A DNA stretch of 64,000 nt. Origin: Acholoe squamosa (taxonomy: Eukaryota > Annelida > Polychaeta > Phyllodocida > Polynoidae). The translations under genes and the position numbers were made by a program. This document shows, piece after piece, positions 43,430-54,997 of the stretch. Within the stretch, counting starts at the first letter, position 1, and the number at the start of each line of letters is the position of its first letter. The notes beneath the pieces are model-generated. The model searched no databases, was not told the DNA's origin, and saw only the letters and a list, made by a program, of their open reading frames with translations. The stretch spans positions 60,966,813-61,030,812 of the forward strand of contig OX439038.1 of the NCBI GenBank assembly GCA_949317995.1, written 5' to 3'.

Positions 43430-43670
43430 ACCCTTAGGTGCACAAGCAGGCTAAAATGTGCAGTTTTGGGCTTAAATACATGCATATTGAAGCAAATTAT
43501 CATCCAGGAACATCTACTGGTCCAATCTGCAAAGTTATACCCTCTTTAGAATGGCCATGACCCCCTTATTCCAATGAGACCATCCGTTTGACTGTATCTC
43601 TATTACCCCAGACACATTGAGTCAAAACCGGAAAATAAGTTTTCATACATGTGACTGTTTGGAAGGGAAT
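43430..43670 (+). repeat. Dispersed repeat, copy 2 of 38105-38330
   Basis: Same direction and order as the intron copy, including GCAGTTTTGGGCTTAAAT and ACTGGTCCAATCTGCAAAGT. Confidence 0.7.
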
Positions 43671-44149
43671 GGCATAGGATAGGATCTAGCATGATGGCAA
43701 GGTGATGCTGGATCATTTGCCCCCTGTTGCCACACCTTTGATAAACTAGCTCACCTTGCAACTAACCTATTCATAGGAATTGTATATATCCATGAAAATG
43801 ATTTCATGAACTGTGACCAAGACAATTCGCACCACGGTAGTACACACAGACAGAACTAGTTACATATAGTTATCTCACACTTAATGAGATTAGAGCAGCA
43901 CAACACTAAAGAGACTATATGCTAGTGAATAACCACAAAAGGAACATTTTAGTTGCTATGGAAACAACACTCAGTCACAAATTTCTCTCTTAACTGAAAG
44001 TTGAAGTAAAAAAGAATCAGGTGCATTATGTGAATTCCATATTAAAGACCTGTTCAGAATTATACATATACATAGTTTTTATTGCTGGGGTGATTTACAT
44101 GTGAAATAAATGGAAAATCATCAAATAATTCTGGGCACGTAAAGGTTAA
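43671..44149. other. Non-coding DNA
   Basis: Nothing recognised; AATAATTCTGGGCAC near 44124 also occurs near 41741. Confidence 0.4.
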
Positions 44150-45429
44150 ATAATCCAGGGCTTTCTGCTCCAGTGTCTTGAGTCTCATAGATTTCTTTAT
44201 CTTGCCTTTAAGTGTTTTGTTGAGTTCGATCCTGAACTTGTTGTACTGAGAAAATAAAAAAAGTATATCCTTTAAAGTGAATAAAAAGTGAAAATATTAA
44301 CATCATTTATTTGTGTCTATGTGTATATATTTTAACTGTACTAAATAAATGAATAATTAAACTACTTTGCCAAAAATGTCTTTCTTCTTTTTGCAGTATG
44401 AAAACATTTAAATGTAACTTAATATCCAAAATAATATTTTTTCCCTCACCTTAGCCTTCGAGCGAATCATATAGTCAGAGGTCTTCTTCCAGCACATATA
44501 GATAGTACGGTGGGTATCAGCCACATCATTCACATGGAAATGACCACCGCTAGAGGTGACAGGCTGCTGGTCTTTAAAGGTAAAGCTTCCTCTGACCTTA
44601 TCTCCTGACTTACAACTTCTGCATTAGAGTTAGTTTGTAATTCGACGGGGTCTGCTTGTTGTCCTCCTTTTGTATTGTTCTCTGTTATACCCTGCCGTTG
44701 GTCGGGGAAATCTTGAGAAGGGACATTTTCATCTGGACCATGTTGCACAAGAATCTGACCTTGCCTGACAAGACCTTGATCGGTAGAGGGTGGGTTTTGA
44801 CTTTTGCAGAAACTACTTCCCCTGAGGTTGAGGGACATGGCAGGAAAGAGGTCCCTGTTTTGTTCACTTGCACAGTAGCAACTGAGTTAGAACCTGAAGT
44901 TCCCAGCCCTTCATAAGACTCTGTCCTTGGCTAACGGGCGGGGAGGGGCCTCTGTGCCTCCATTCAAATGAAGCCTACCATCACTATATAAAATTGTGAG
45001 ACACAATATAATATAAATCACCCATAGATTTCAAACAAGGTCATGAACTCATGGTGTAAAGTTAAGAAATAAATGCTACTTCCCCTGGGGGGCTTAATAT
45101 TTTCTCATCTGGCATGACTTTTATGAGTCATTTCACATAAGTATATGAAAGGTAGGATTTCATTTTCAAAATAGTGACGTTAATAATTCAAACTGACGTT
45201 AATACTTAAAGACAATTCTACTTTATTTCACTGTACATATGAAAGACAAAGTAAATATAAGCTCCTCTTACATTTCATAACCTGCTTCTGATTGTCTATG
45301 CTCATCTGGAGGGCTTGATAGAGTGTCTGCCTGTCCTCTATCTCCCTCTGATCGTGGAGGCGTTCTGAGTGGACAGATTCTATCCTCTGTTGCTCCATGT
45401 GGATCAGCAGTGATTCTATTTTGGCCAAG
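44150..45429 (-). pseudogene. 3' exons of an unrecognised minus-strand gene
   Basis: Three coding pieces. (1) 45429-45250: a charged coiled coil, AKIESLLIHMEQQ to LQMSIDNQKQ, ending at a donor GTAAGAGG. (2) About 44930-44450: a Ser/Thr/Gln-rich stretch (VNKTGTSFLPCPSTSGEVVS; GQILVQHGPDENVPSQDF), then a conserved-looking block, GGHFHVNDVADTHRTIYMCW, ending at the donor AAG|GTGAGG; at least two frame changes (near 44795 and 44600). (3) 44245-44150: acceptor CTCAG, then YNKFRIELNKTLKGKIKKSM, in phase with piece 2. No family recognised. The convergent neighbour is a Harbinger transposase, so it might be the element's partner DNA-binding protein; that is inference. Confidence 0.55.
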
Positions 45430-45804
45430 TGTAAGGGTTTGTGGCCTTACGGATCTGGGGGGTTCGGGTCTTACGATTTGAAAGAAAGAGTAAGACGGTA
45501 ATTCAAGTGTATGCCAACGGTTAGTTTATTTCTTAGTGTACACTCACGGCTGCCGGATGGTATAGAATAGGTAGCTAAGATGGATGGAGAACTGATCTAC
45601 ATGGTGCGGAGGCCTGGAGGGCCTCTGACGTAGCGACTGAGCCCTGGGCTTTATATAAGGACCCAGGTGTTCGTCGTCAGACGTCCCCACAGACCCGGAT
45701 CGGTGCTGCCACCTATCCGGAACCTGAGGAACGTCCGACGACTCGACTCACCCGCCACGTCAGATGGTACCCAACTACATGGTTAGATAATACGTACCTC
45801 TACA
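45430..45804 (-). repeat. 3' LTR of element 2 (375 bp)
   Basis: TG...CA ends. On the minus strand CCTTATATAAAG (45650-45661) is a good TATA box, and AATAAA lies about 125 bases further on (near 45525), giving a normal U3-R-U5 order. Five differences from the partner at 57896-58270. Confidence 0.95.
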
Positions 45805-45818
45805 CCACTCCCCCAGAC
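45805..45818 (-). other. Polypurine tract of element 2
   Basis: The minus strand reads GTCTGGGGGAGTGG directly before the 3' LTR, the usual plus-strand primer site. Confidence 0.75.
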
Positions 45819-47354
45819 ATTTAGGAGGGTGTTATAGTTATATTACTAGGACAACATATCTATATGTCTTAACCATTAGTAATAGAGGTACAACCATAGA
45901 TATAACGTTAACACCAGGTTAGATATCATTTGAATGTCATATACATATATTCAATAGTGTATGTAGTTACAAAATGGCAAAGTTGAATGTTCGAATATGA
46001 TACGAATTAATTATATGAATAACAGTTATATGTATCGGAACTATTAATTAGCTTATTATACCATAGGATATCATATCATATGTACGGTATAAATAATAAG
46101 ATAAGTATCATAATTCGTATACATGTGATAGTAACAGTTATGTGTAACGGAACTGTTAACATTAAATACGTCATGTAATAACATTCATATACGTTTGTAG
46201 TTATTAATACCACATTTGATTATGTAGTCTTAAAAAAGACTGTTATAGTAACTACACTATCTAATGACATATAATATTGTAACATCATTGTATGACATAA
46301 CCATATGGATCCGTTAAGGATTACGTGAGTAGTACGAATAGAACCATTTGTATTATACACTTGAAAAAAAGTCACGGTGTAATAATGAATATAATCGTAT
46401 ATATGATATCACCGTGTACCGAATAACCTTTATAACACCAGATTAACATATTTATGATACAATATGTCTCGCAGGACAATAATAAGTAAGTTCTGGTGTA
46501 GTTTATCGGATCTTATAATATAATAATTTACAGTGACTTAAGATCCGTACCAACATACATATATATATACCCGTATTATAATATATAGTACGATGTGACC
46601 AGTGTAGTCTTATATGTACATACAAATAATATTATAGAAAAATAGACATATGATAACATTTACAATTTTAGAAAAGATGATAGCTGCTGCTGGGGTCTTC
46701 TGCTCTAGTCCTTCGGATGCTCACTGATAGATGTGGTCAGCTAACCACGGGATGGACGTGCTAGAGTCTATAGTTATTAAGGTGAACACGGTAGATGAGT
46801 TTGGGGGCAGCTACCCACAATCCTCTAGAAGTGCTAAAGTTCATAGGTAAATCCGAATGGTGTAGAATGTAGAAGTGAATTGTAGATCCGGTTCTGTCAA
46901 CTGTATAGAATCGTAATCCGTTTTAAGTTTAGTTGACATAAGTAGAAATAGTCCAATATAGGCTGGTCCGGAAGTAATAGTAGTATATGGTATAAGTCCA
47001 TTCGGGAGTATAGATGAGTTGTAGAGGTAAATCGTAAAGTCCATCCTAGTAAGTGGTTAGCACGGGTAACAGCAGGAGTCTGGAACTGGCATCCGGATAC
47101 GTCTGACAGCAGCAAGTCTACTATCGGATTGTCCATAGGTGAAGTTATAAATCCGAATAGACTATTCAGGGTACAATAAGGGTTATACAGCCTGAATTAT
47201 ACAATAAGCTGGTCATACAAGGAACCCGGAACACATACAACAGGTGTTCATATACTAGTGAAGAAAACATTCGCAGACCTGTAAGGTTCCGCAAAGACTA
47301 TATCTGGTTATTTGGTGGTGGAGAAAAAATTATGGGAAATAACCCGTAGCATGC
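45819..47354 (-). other. Non-coding 3' region of element 2
   Basis: AT-rich, about 1.5 kb, with loosely repeated words such as AACAGTTATATGTATCGGAA (46021) and AACAGTTATGTGTAACGGAA (46133). No ORF of interest. Unusually long for a gypsy 3' end. Confidence 0.6.
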
Positions 47355-49556
47355 TTAGACGGATTTCTTAGCATGCTTCTTCTTAAGAAGAGCTAGAGCC
47401 GACTCGGGAGTGCCGTCCCACTCGTCCAGGTCGACTCCGAATACCCTCATGAACTTAGTGTTCGAGTTGGTATTCCGGGTAATCTCCTCCTTTACACGTT
47501 TCTCCAGCACGTGCACGTCCATAGCTGCCTTTTCTTGGGCAGCTGCCGCAGCCTCCTCCTGGGCCTTCACATCGTCCCGAATGAGGGTCTTGAGGCGCTG
47601 CTTTTCAGCATCCGCGACCTCCTTCATACACAACAGGGTGTCGTTTAGGAGTCCCTGATGAAATTCTGTGGCCTTCTCCCGGACACACTTCTCCCAGTGG
47701 GTGTAGATGGCCTTCTGGACATCTGCCTCCCCTTGGCGAGATTTCTCAAACCAAATTTCCGCATTACCGGCCTTAATGGTAATAGCGTCCTTTGGTTTCG
47801 CAGGTGCAGCGACAGCCTTGGGAGGAGTCGATGCGGCCTGTGGACCACTTCCGGGCTTGGGGCTTCCGGACATGCCTGCTGATGGTACACAGTAGGCAGG
47901 GGGCGCGTTCTGCTTCAATCCCATTTGCAGGTACATGTTCAACTGCTCCTGGGTGAAGCTAACTGGCAGGGCGGCTGGAGCGGATGCGGATCCGGCGGCA
48001 GCAGGTGCTGTGGTCTTCTTTGGGACAAGACGACCATCCTTTCCTACCACCAAGGTCTGGCTCTCAGGTCCAGGTCCCTGGGTTAAGGACGGAAAGTTAC
48101 GAGGATTAACTTTCCCAGGCTTAGATACGGCTCCAGCGTATCCGGCAGGTTCGGGCTTCTTGAACACCGCAGTGCCCTGAGCCTGCTCTGCGGGGTGCCT
48201 AGCCAGAGGAGACCTGGAACGGTCCTCTGCTCTGACTTTCGATTTAGCAGTGGTGCTCTGACCATTACCGTTGCCACCACGGTTCTGATCTCTTCTGCTC
48301 CTTTCACGAGCTCTCTTTGCATCCTTTCCGGATTCCTCGCATTTCTGCCAGAGAGACTCGTGCATGTCCAGTTTACCCTTTCCAGGAGTCAGGACTATCT
48401 TCGCGCGGAGTTTCGAATCCTTGGTCTTCGGAACTTCGCAGAGGACTTGGTCCCCTGGTCGGATCTTAGACCAAGCATCCTCGCTCAGGCTATCGAACTC
48501 CTTCATGAGTTCCTGGTGAAGCTCCATGATACGCTTCCGAGCCATGTCCAAACCTTCGGCGTGGCATTTCTTCTGGTGTCTCGCCAGATCACTACGTCGG
48601 CTGTATTGCACCTTCGTAGTACACTTCTTACCCTTCTTGCCATAACTCGGATCACAAATGTAAACCGGGTGATGGTGGAAGTGGGTCTCGACGAGATGTC
48701 TTTGGAACCGAGCTGGAGTGCTCCAGGTCCGGACCGAGACATCACTCGCATCCTGGCAGATAGAGAAGGGACAGGACTTCTGGTCGTCACCGTACCACTT
48801 CTCTAGAGCCCAACGTAGCTTCCTCCTCTGGGTATAGGTATAGTACCCTTCGGTATGGTTAAGCATAAGCCACATCTTTCGATAGGCCTTGCTCGGATTG
48901 GGGTCCTCGTCTGAAAGACGCATCCAATCTTCGTCATCTGACTCATTGTTCTTGTTGATTGAGTCCGGGCAGGCATAGAGGGTAGAGCCGTCCTTCTTTA
49001 CTCCGTAGGCACAATCGGAGAAGCACGTCGGAATCCGGGTTTTGAATCCGGATTTGGCGTTAGCCCAACATTCGGCCTCGGTTTGAGTTGATGGAGTGGC
49101 CTTCTCATCATACTCAACCGAGGACTTGTGCACGGACTCCTCATCAGACGACTCAACCTCCATGGCGGTACTACCAGTGGTTGAGGTGCTGGGTTTCGGC
49201 TCGGCTCTAGCAGAATCCGGGAGATTCTTGAGCTTCCGAGCAGCGGACCGTCGGTTCTTACTGACCTTCCAGTCTTCCTCCGGTTCCTGGGTTCCGGATG
49301 TGCTGGAGGTCCTGGCTTCTACTGGGGTAGTAGTACTGCCGGTAGCTTGTGTAGCACTGGCTGAGCTCCTGGTGGCAAGCTTCAGGTCGAGGATAGGAGG
49401 TGCGGGTACTTCCGCAGCTCTCTTAGCCTCTTCCTGGGCCTCCTGTTCGGCAGTATACGGCGGACAATAACCGTCCGAAGGGCTGCAGCTCAGTCCAATC
49501 CGATTAGTGAATTGTTCTGGACATCCACCAATTCCTGCTCGGTTATGTAGAAACCG
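47355..49556 (-). CDS. Element 2 ORF3b, zinc-finger accessory protein
   Basis: Open from 49556 to a stop at 47355 (733 codons); first ATG 49163, giving 602 residues. From that Met: an acidic start (MEVESSDEE), then near residues 130-205 two C2H2-like fingers: CPFSIC-x19-H-x4-H, and C-x10-C-x14-H-x4-H with SRRSDLARHQKKCH, typical finger-helix wording. A basic Arg-rich stretch follows (about 275-320), then a Pro/Ala/Gly-rich linker, then a helical C-terminus rich in Ala, Glu and Lys (about 460-602). No signal peptide or membrane segment, so it is not an envelope protein. A nuclear or RNA/DNA-binding role is inferred from the fingers. The frame is -1 relative to ORF3a and overlaps it by about 67 bases. 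Confidence 0.85.
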   Translation of the reverse strand, partial: RFLHNRAGIGGCPEQFTNRIGLSCSPSDGYCPPYTAEQEAQEEAKRAAEVPAPPILDLKLATRSSASATQATGSTTTPVEARTSSTSGTQEPEEDWKVSKNRRSAARKLKNLPDSARAEPKPSTSTTGSTAMEVESSDEESVHKSSVEYDEKATPSTQTEAECWANAKSGFKTRIPTCFSDCAYGVKKDGSTLYACPDSINKNNESDDEDWMRLSDEDPNPSKAYRKMWLMLNHTEGYYTYTQRRKLRWALEKWYGDDQKSCPFSICQDASDVSVRTWSTPARFQRHLVETHFHHHPVYICDPSYGKKGKKCTTKVQYSRRSDLARHQKKCHAEGLDMARKRIMELHQELMKEFDSLSEDAWSKIRPGDQVLCEVPKTKDSKLRAKIVLTPGKGKLDMHESLWQKCEESGKDAKRARERSRRDQNRGGNGNGQSTTAKSKVRAEDRSRSPLARHPAEQAQGTAVFKKPEPAGYAGAVSKPGKVNPRNFPSLTQGPGPESQTLVVGKDGRLVPKKTTAPAAAGSASAPAALPVSFTQEQLNMYLQMGLKQNAPPAYCVPSAGMSGSPKPGSGPQAASTPPKAVAAPAKPKDAITIKAGNAEIWFEKSRQGEADVQKAIYTHWEKCVREKATEFHQGLLNDTLLCMKEVADAEKQRLKTLIRDDVKAQEEAAAAAQEKAAMDVHVLEKRVKEEITRNTNSNTKFMRVFGVDLDEWDGTPESALALLKKKHAKKSV

Positions 49557-50305
49557 TCATCCCACTGCTCGAAGTTAGCAGCGGCCTCCCTAAATTCCTT
49601 AGTGGTCCGGCACGGCGGCCGGGTAGCACTAGGGCGTGGGTAGGTCTGTCCATCGGTATCCCAGACACAGCCTACCCAGTTGATGTTCGTAGCCTTGACG
49701 TTCCACAGGGATTTGTCAGGCTTCGGATACGCTCCGAGCTCAAAGGCTCGGTTAGCTGCATACACTGTTTCACGGAAACCAGCGTCTACCATAAGTCCCC
49801 GTTGGAACCACGGCCAGTCTCGAAGCCACTCGGGAGGCGTCCTGGTCAGCTGTTCGGGAGCCATGACGTCCTCGATAGCTATCCTGACTTTCGGGTCCAT
49901 CCTGACTGGTGTCCCGTCCGCGTAGGTCACTTGTGCCTGCAGTTCCGGGTGGACATACAGGTAGCGACCATCGTAATTAGCTGGAAAAGGTTCCGCCACT
50001 GCTGGCTTCCACTCATCCTTCTGTCCGTCAACTTGGGTAGTTTTGGACTCAGTTGCTGCGGGTTCAGCACTCGCAGCCCCTCCGGATCCCTCGGCCGGGA
50101 GTGGAGATAAAGGTTTCTCTGGCTCATTTAGTGAGAATGAAGCCAGCTTCTCCTCGAACGAGCGATCCGTGGGTTCCTCCACGTCCATCATCTCGCTCTC
50201 TTCCTGTGTAACAGGTGACAAAGCTTCCGGAAAAGCTTCCGCGGACGGAGTCAGCTTATCCGGGTCACCGGATAGCTTGGCTGCAGCTACGGATTCCTCA
50301 GCCAT
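49490..50305 (-). CDS. Element 2 ORF3a
   Basis: First ATG at 50305 (about 271 residues); the frame is open upstream to 50374 through a basic stretch (RPRRRKSRKKE). An acidic Ser/Pro/Ala-rich N-terminus precedes a folded-looking domain near residues 120-245 (GRYLYVHPELQAQVTY, WLRDWPWFQRG, NRAFELGAYPKPD). It ends NNSLIGLD at 49490. ORF3b opens in the -1 frame before this stop. Either the two make one protein by frameshifting, or a single-base indel has split one ORF. An acceptor-like CTGTCTCCTGGTAG lies near 50385-50400, so expression from a spliced message is possible. No homologue recognised beyond the possible match to ORF3 of element 1. Confidence 0.75.
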   Translation of the reverse strand: MAEESVAAAKLSGDPDKLTPSAEAFPEALSPVTQEESEMMDVEEPTDRSFEEKLASFSLNEPEKPLSPLPAEGSGGAASAEPAATESKTTQVDGQKDEWKPAVAEPFPANYDGRYLYVHPELQAQVTYADGTPVRMDPKVRIAIEDVMAPEQLTRTPPEWLRDWPWFQRGLMVDAGFRETVYAANRAFELGAYPKPDKSLWNVKATNINWVGCVWDTDGQTYPRPSATRPPCRTTKEFREAAANFEQWDDGFYITEQELVDVQNNSLIGLD

Positions 50306-50831
50306 GACCAGGGAATCACCTACGGGAGTAAAATACTCCTTTTTCCGGCTTTTACGGCGGCGGGGCCGACACACACGGAGTCTGCCTACCAGGAGACAGA
50401 CTCTGAAGAAGCAGCGAGGGGTTTGCTAGCCGGTAAAATCCAAGCAGGGAGCGCGCTCGACCGTCTTGGACGTTACCGAAAACAAATATGGCGACAGGCC
50501 AGCTTTCGTGACGTCATTTCCCCGCATCCCGCGAGGTCATGAGAGGTCAGCCGAGACTGGACACGGTGACGTCATGCGGAAACGCACGTGCTACAAGCGG
50601 AACATAAACAAACTGAATGTTTTTAGGTAATTATCGCTCATGCCGATGACTCGTCTGGGGATTTAAGTGGAGATTATGGAAAGCTTAAGCAAATCCACCG
50701 GATTATCCGTCCACTACCCATTGGTACATCATGCGACGGCGACAAATAAGCCTTTCGGGTCAGTTGTTATCCGTTCCTCTAAATGTAAACATTACACTCG
50801 TTGTGTATACAGGTTAGGTCACTGCAGTCCT
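50306..50831 (-). other. Spacer between pol and ORF3 of element 2
   Basis: About 0.5 kb without a sound ORF in the sense direction; includes the acceptor-like site noted for ORF3a. Confidence 0.5.
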
Positions 50832-53800
50832 CTAGGCAATTCGAGGGCTGCGACGAACGTATCTCCCCTTATCGGATAGTTCTCTATCGGACCTGACAGT
50901 CTGAAGAGCTTTTTCTAAGTGTTTGTTAGCCTTAGAGACACTTTTCCTCTTCTTCTTGTCTTCACCTGCCGAGACTTTTTTAACTCCCCCACGCTTAATC
51001 GGTGTTGGCGCGGGTGTCACTGATTCGGAACACTTTTTAGGCCTACCACGGCCTCGCTTCACTGTAGTGTTCTTTACCTGGTCTATTATGCGATTCTGGT
51101 TCAGGATCTTTCCGGAACCTTCACCATACATTTCTGTGGAGGTCTCCCTCCCAGACCATTTCCTCAGTCTAGCCACATTTGACTTATACAGTCGACCAAG
51201 GTCAGATTTAATTATTACGGTACAGTCACTGATAACTTGGGTTACCGTGAAGGGACCATCCCAATTAGACGCTAATTTTATGTGCCTAAGTGGTTCATGT
51301 AGCCTGAGAACTCTATCTCCGGATTGGAATTTCCGATGCTTTAGATCGGTATCATATCCAACTTTCTGCCATTTGGCACTTTTCTCCAAATCGATCCGGA
51401 CAGACTCATATGCTTTTTTAAATCTGTCTCTTAAACATTCCACAAAAACTACATGCAAGGTAGTTCCGGGTCCATCCCTACGACTCCAAATACTAAGTCG
51501 GCAGGCATTATTAGATCTTCTCCGAATACCAAAAGGTTAGGAGTACAATTTGTACTTGAATGTACCGTACTGTTATAAGCATGTGTCACAAAATGACATT
51601 GCTCATCCCAGTCATCCATATGTTCATTGACAAGCGACTTTAGAACTTGGATAAGGGTTCTGTTGAACCTTTCTACCAATCCGTCGCTTTGTGGCCTATA
51701 CGGATTGGTTCTAGTCTTGCAAATAGCTAAGTATTTGCACATACCCTGCCAGAGATTTGATTCGAATTCTCTGCCTTGGTCACTGTGTAACATTAATGGT
51801 ACACCGAAACTTAGTACCCAACCTTTTACGAAGGCTTCGGCACAAGTAATTGCCTTGTGGTCCGGTAGTGGAAATACTTTAGTGTATTTTGTGTAATAAT
51901 CACACACTACCATCATACAGGTGTTATCATTAGCGGTTGTGTTCAATCCACTAATGATGTCTACCCCGATTCTTGCGAATCTAACTCAGAAAAGTTCTTG
52001 GGATAAGGGAAGTTTGCCCATCCCGGGTCCGGGTTTGTTTTTACAACAATCCGGACAGGTGATTACCCATCTTTGCAAGTCTCTGGTCATGCCAGGCCAG
52101 TAGTATCTTTTGGAAAGTCGTGCCAACGAACGTTTCCTTCCAAAATGACCACTGGTCCGATGTCCATGACAGAAGTACATAATGTCATGTCTCATGGCAT
52201 GTGGTATTACCACTTGCATGATTTTCTCACCATTTTTACATGGCTTCCAACGGTATAACACGCCTTTCCGGACTTCAAGCTCGGTCCATTGAGCAAGAAA
52301 CCTTCTCATTTCTCGGTTTTCCAGAGAGACCTCAGGTCTAACTGGACATATACCCTTTGGTACAAATTGCAATAGCTGCGCAGTTATCGAGTCAGCTTCC
52401 TGGAAACGTCGTATGTGATCCATAGACCGATCCAGTACACTGGCAACTAGGGGTTCGAATGGTCTTCGAATCCCTGCTAGCACTGCCCTATGAGCTCCAC
52501 AATCAGTACAATCCGGATTATCACATTTCCGGATTGGTATTCGAGACAAGGCATCAGCATTCAAATGCTTCACTCCAGGTCTATGCTGAATCTGGTGATG
52601 TTCAAGCCCATATTCTGATAGATGGGCTAACCATCGGCCTAACATTCCTTCAGCATCTCGGAAGTTCAGTAGCCATCTCAAAGAGGAATGATCTGTACGC
52701 AATGTAAAGTTCGTTCCCCATAGGAAATGTTTGAACTTCTTGGTATATACAACTACTGCTAACAGCTCTCTTTTGGTTGTGCAGTAATTGCGCTGAGTCT
52801 TACTCAGTGTATTGCTCTCTCCCATTTTGGACTTGCGAGAGAGCTGCACCAATGCTTTCATTACTAGCGTCCGTATCCAGTATGAAATGATCCGTTTCAT
52901 TCGGATATTGTAATACTGGAGTACTCGTGAACAGTTCCTTTAGCTTTTGAAAAGCAGATTCCTGTTCATGCCCCCAAGGAAATTTTTCCTTGGTACTTCC
53001 TGGAGTCCAGTTAGCTATTGCTTGCAATGGATAACTGACTCTAGAATAATTCGGAATAAATTCCCTATAATAGGAACAGAATCCTAAAAAGGACCTCACT
53101 TCTTTGGGTGTTTTAGGTCTACTCCAATTCGTAACTGATTCGATTTTCTCCGGATCAGCTTTTATTCCTTCATCACTAATGATGCGGCCCAAATAATTTA
53201 TGGACTTTCTAAACATGTGACATTTCTTAGGTTTCAATTTGAGACCATTAGAAATAATACGTTCCAATACCATTTTTAGGTTATTAGAACACTCTTCGAA
53301 TGTTTTTCCGAAGACTATGACATTGTCAAGATATACAAGACATCTTTTCCACAATAAGTCACTTAGAATTGTTTCCATCATTGCTTCAAATGTTGCTGGT
53401 GCGTTGCACAAACCGAACGGCATTACGTTATATTGGAATAGTCCAATATGACTCGAAAATGCAGTTTTTTCCATATCTGAAGGGTTCATTCCCACTTGCC
53501 AATAACCTGATTGCAAGTCTAGGGTACAAAACCAACTGTTTCCTCCTAAGGAGTCAATGGTTTCGTCTATTCTCGGTAGTGGATACGAATTCTTTTTCGT
53601 TATTCCATTCAACTTCCTGTAGTCTATGCAAAAACGGATAGTGCCATCTTTCTTTGTTACCATACACACAGGACTACTCCATGGACTATTGGAAGGGACT
53701 ATTACATCCTGTTCCAACATCTTGTTTATTTCTTCTTCAGCTACTCTCTTTTTCGCTAAAGGTAACCGCCTATACGGTATCTTAAAGGGTTCTGCATCTC

Positions 53801-54987
53801 CAGTATCTATTTTATGTACTACCTTATTTGTCGTACCTAGTTTTTCACCAGGTTTGGCAAAGGCAGTCCTATACTGACAAAGCAATTCATAGAACACTTT
53901 CCGGTATTCCGGATCTTCTAATGAAGTTTCTTCATACAACTTAAGTAAGTCTTCCGAAATTTCATCATCTCCTGTACCCTTTTGTAAGTTCCTCTTACTA
54001 TCCGTTACAGTTTCCGAAAGGGTCACGTTTCCGAAAACTTGTCCCTTTTTCAAGTAGATAGTACTGTTTCCGGTATTGGAGACAGGTACTACCGACCATG
54101 ATGCATTTGCTACAATAGTGTCTGCGGATACTAATCCGATACTTGACAGAGTAGCTACATCCGGTTCTATTACTGCAGGCTTATTTCGCATTACAGGATC
54201 ACTTCTTACAAGCACATCACAGGCTACTCCCGGAGGGATTCGCACAGTGTGTGCTACACTAGCCATACTGCTCACTTGTCTCAGTACACACCTAACCTTT
54301 ACGGGATATGGGTATTTCACACTCAACACTCCTGATTGAGGTTCCAACACAGCACCATACAGGGATGCGAAATCCAACCCAAGTATCCCCTCATCTGCTA
54401 TATCCGCAACGGTGGCGCTCATGACATAGTCATGTATACCATCCAACTGTAGTTTCACACAAGTTCTACCATACGTCTGCAAGGTACTGCCATCGGCCGT
54501 CTGAGCACTTCCTCCCGATTTGAGAGTATCATGTTCATCCGGTATAAGATCATAGAATCCCTTGGAGATACAAGAGTGGCTAGCTCCCGTATCTACAAGG
54601 AACTCGGCAGATCTTCCGTTAACAGTGAGGCAAACATACCACCGCCTTCCGTTTAGAACAGAGGGCATGTCCGTGAGGATCGGAACGTCATTTTTCACAC
54701 CAGGAGTCGATCCACATCCTTTCAGGAATTCCAGACAAGGATGACCCGGGGCAGGTGGGCACCACAGACCTTGGCTAACTCGTAGCCGCCTGCCTCGTTA
54801 CTGATATTGGGTTTCCCCTGTGCTCCCGTGGCACCTGTTATATCAGCTTCCCTAGCCTTCCGGGTGTCTACAACCACCTCGGTGCTAGGCGAGTTTGTTA
54901 CTACATGCGAACTATCATCACGGATGGTGATATCATGGCAAGATTTGTCACTGGGATCCCCTTCTTTGCCCCTCGGGAGACCCCTTC
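50832..54987 (-). pseudogene. pol: Element 2 pol, broken
   Basis: Same domain order as element 1, in pieces. Pol opens in the -1 frame at the gag stop and stays open to about 54745, where a frameshift moves it to the frame of 54698-52800 (protease DTGASHSC, then RT). In RT the catalytic motif reads YLDN (Asn codon 53322-53324) instead of YLDD. Near 52800-52900 a deletion and frameshift break RNase H. 52900-51986 gives the rest of RNase H and the integrase zinc site (TCPDCC). An in-frame TGA (51986-51988) follows. 51946-51449 carries HSDQG and DGLVERF, and a last frameshift near 51455 leads into 51458-50832, with a WDGPFTV module and an AT-hook, KRGRGRPKK. No intact enzyme can be made. Confidence 0.93.
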
Positions 54988-54997
54988 CTAGTTTTCC
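54988..54997 (-). promoter_or_regulatory. Candidate -1 frameshift site, element 2
   Basis: GGAAAACTAG, identical to 5518-5527 of element 1, at the gag stop. The -1 frame stays open for about 240 bases downstream before the first pol lesion, as expected if it is the pol entry point. Confidence 0.55.

Noticed and set aside
42759..43430. Plus-strand ORF of 223 codons rich in Ser, Phe and Leu
   Set aside because: By-product of a polypyrimidine tract; looks like membrane segments only because TTC, CTT and TCT encode hydrophobic residues and Ser.
43430..43670. 38105-38330 and 43430-43670 as LTRs of an element around the Harbinger gene
   Set aside because: Direct orientation, but the first copy lies within the intron, no TG...CA ends or target duplication, and similar repeats occur alone.
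47355..50305. Envelope glycoprotein in the usual third-ORF position
   Set aside because: No signal peptide, transmembrane segment or furin-like site; fingers and charged regions instead.
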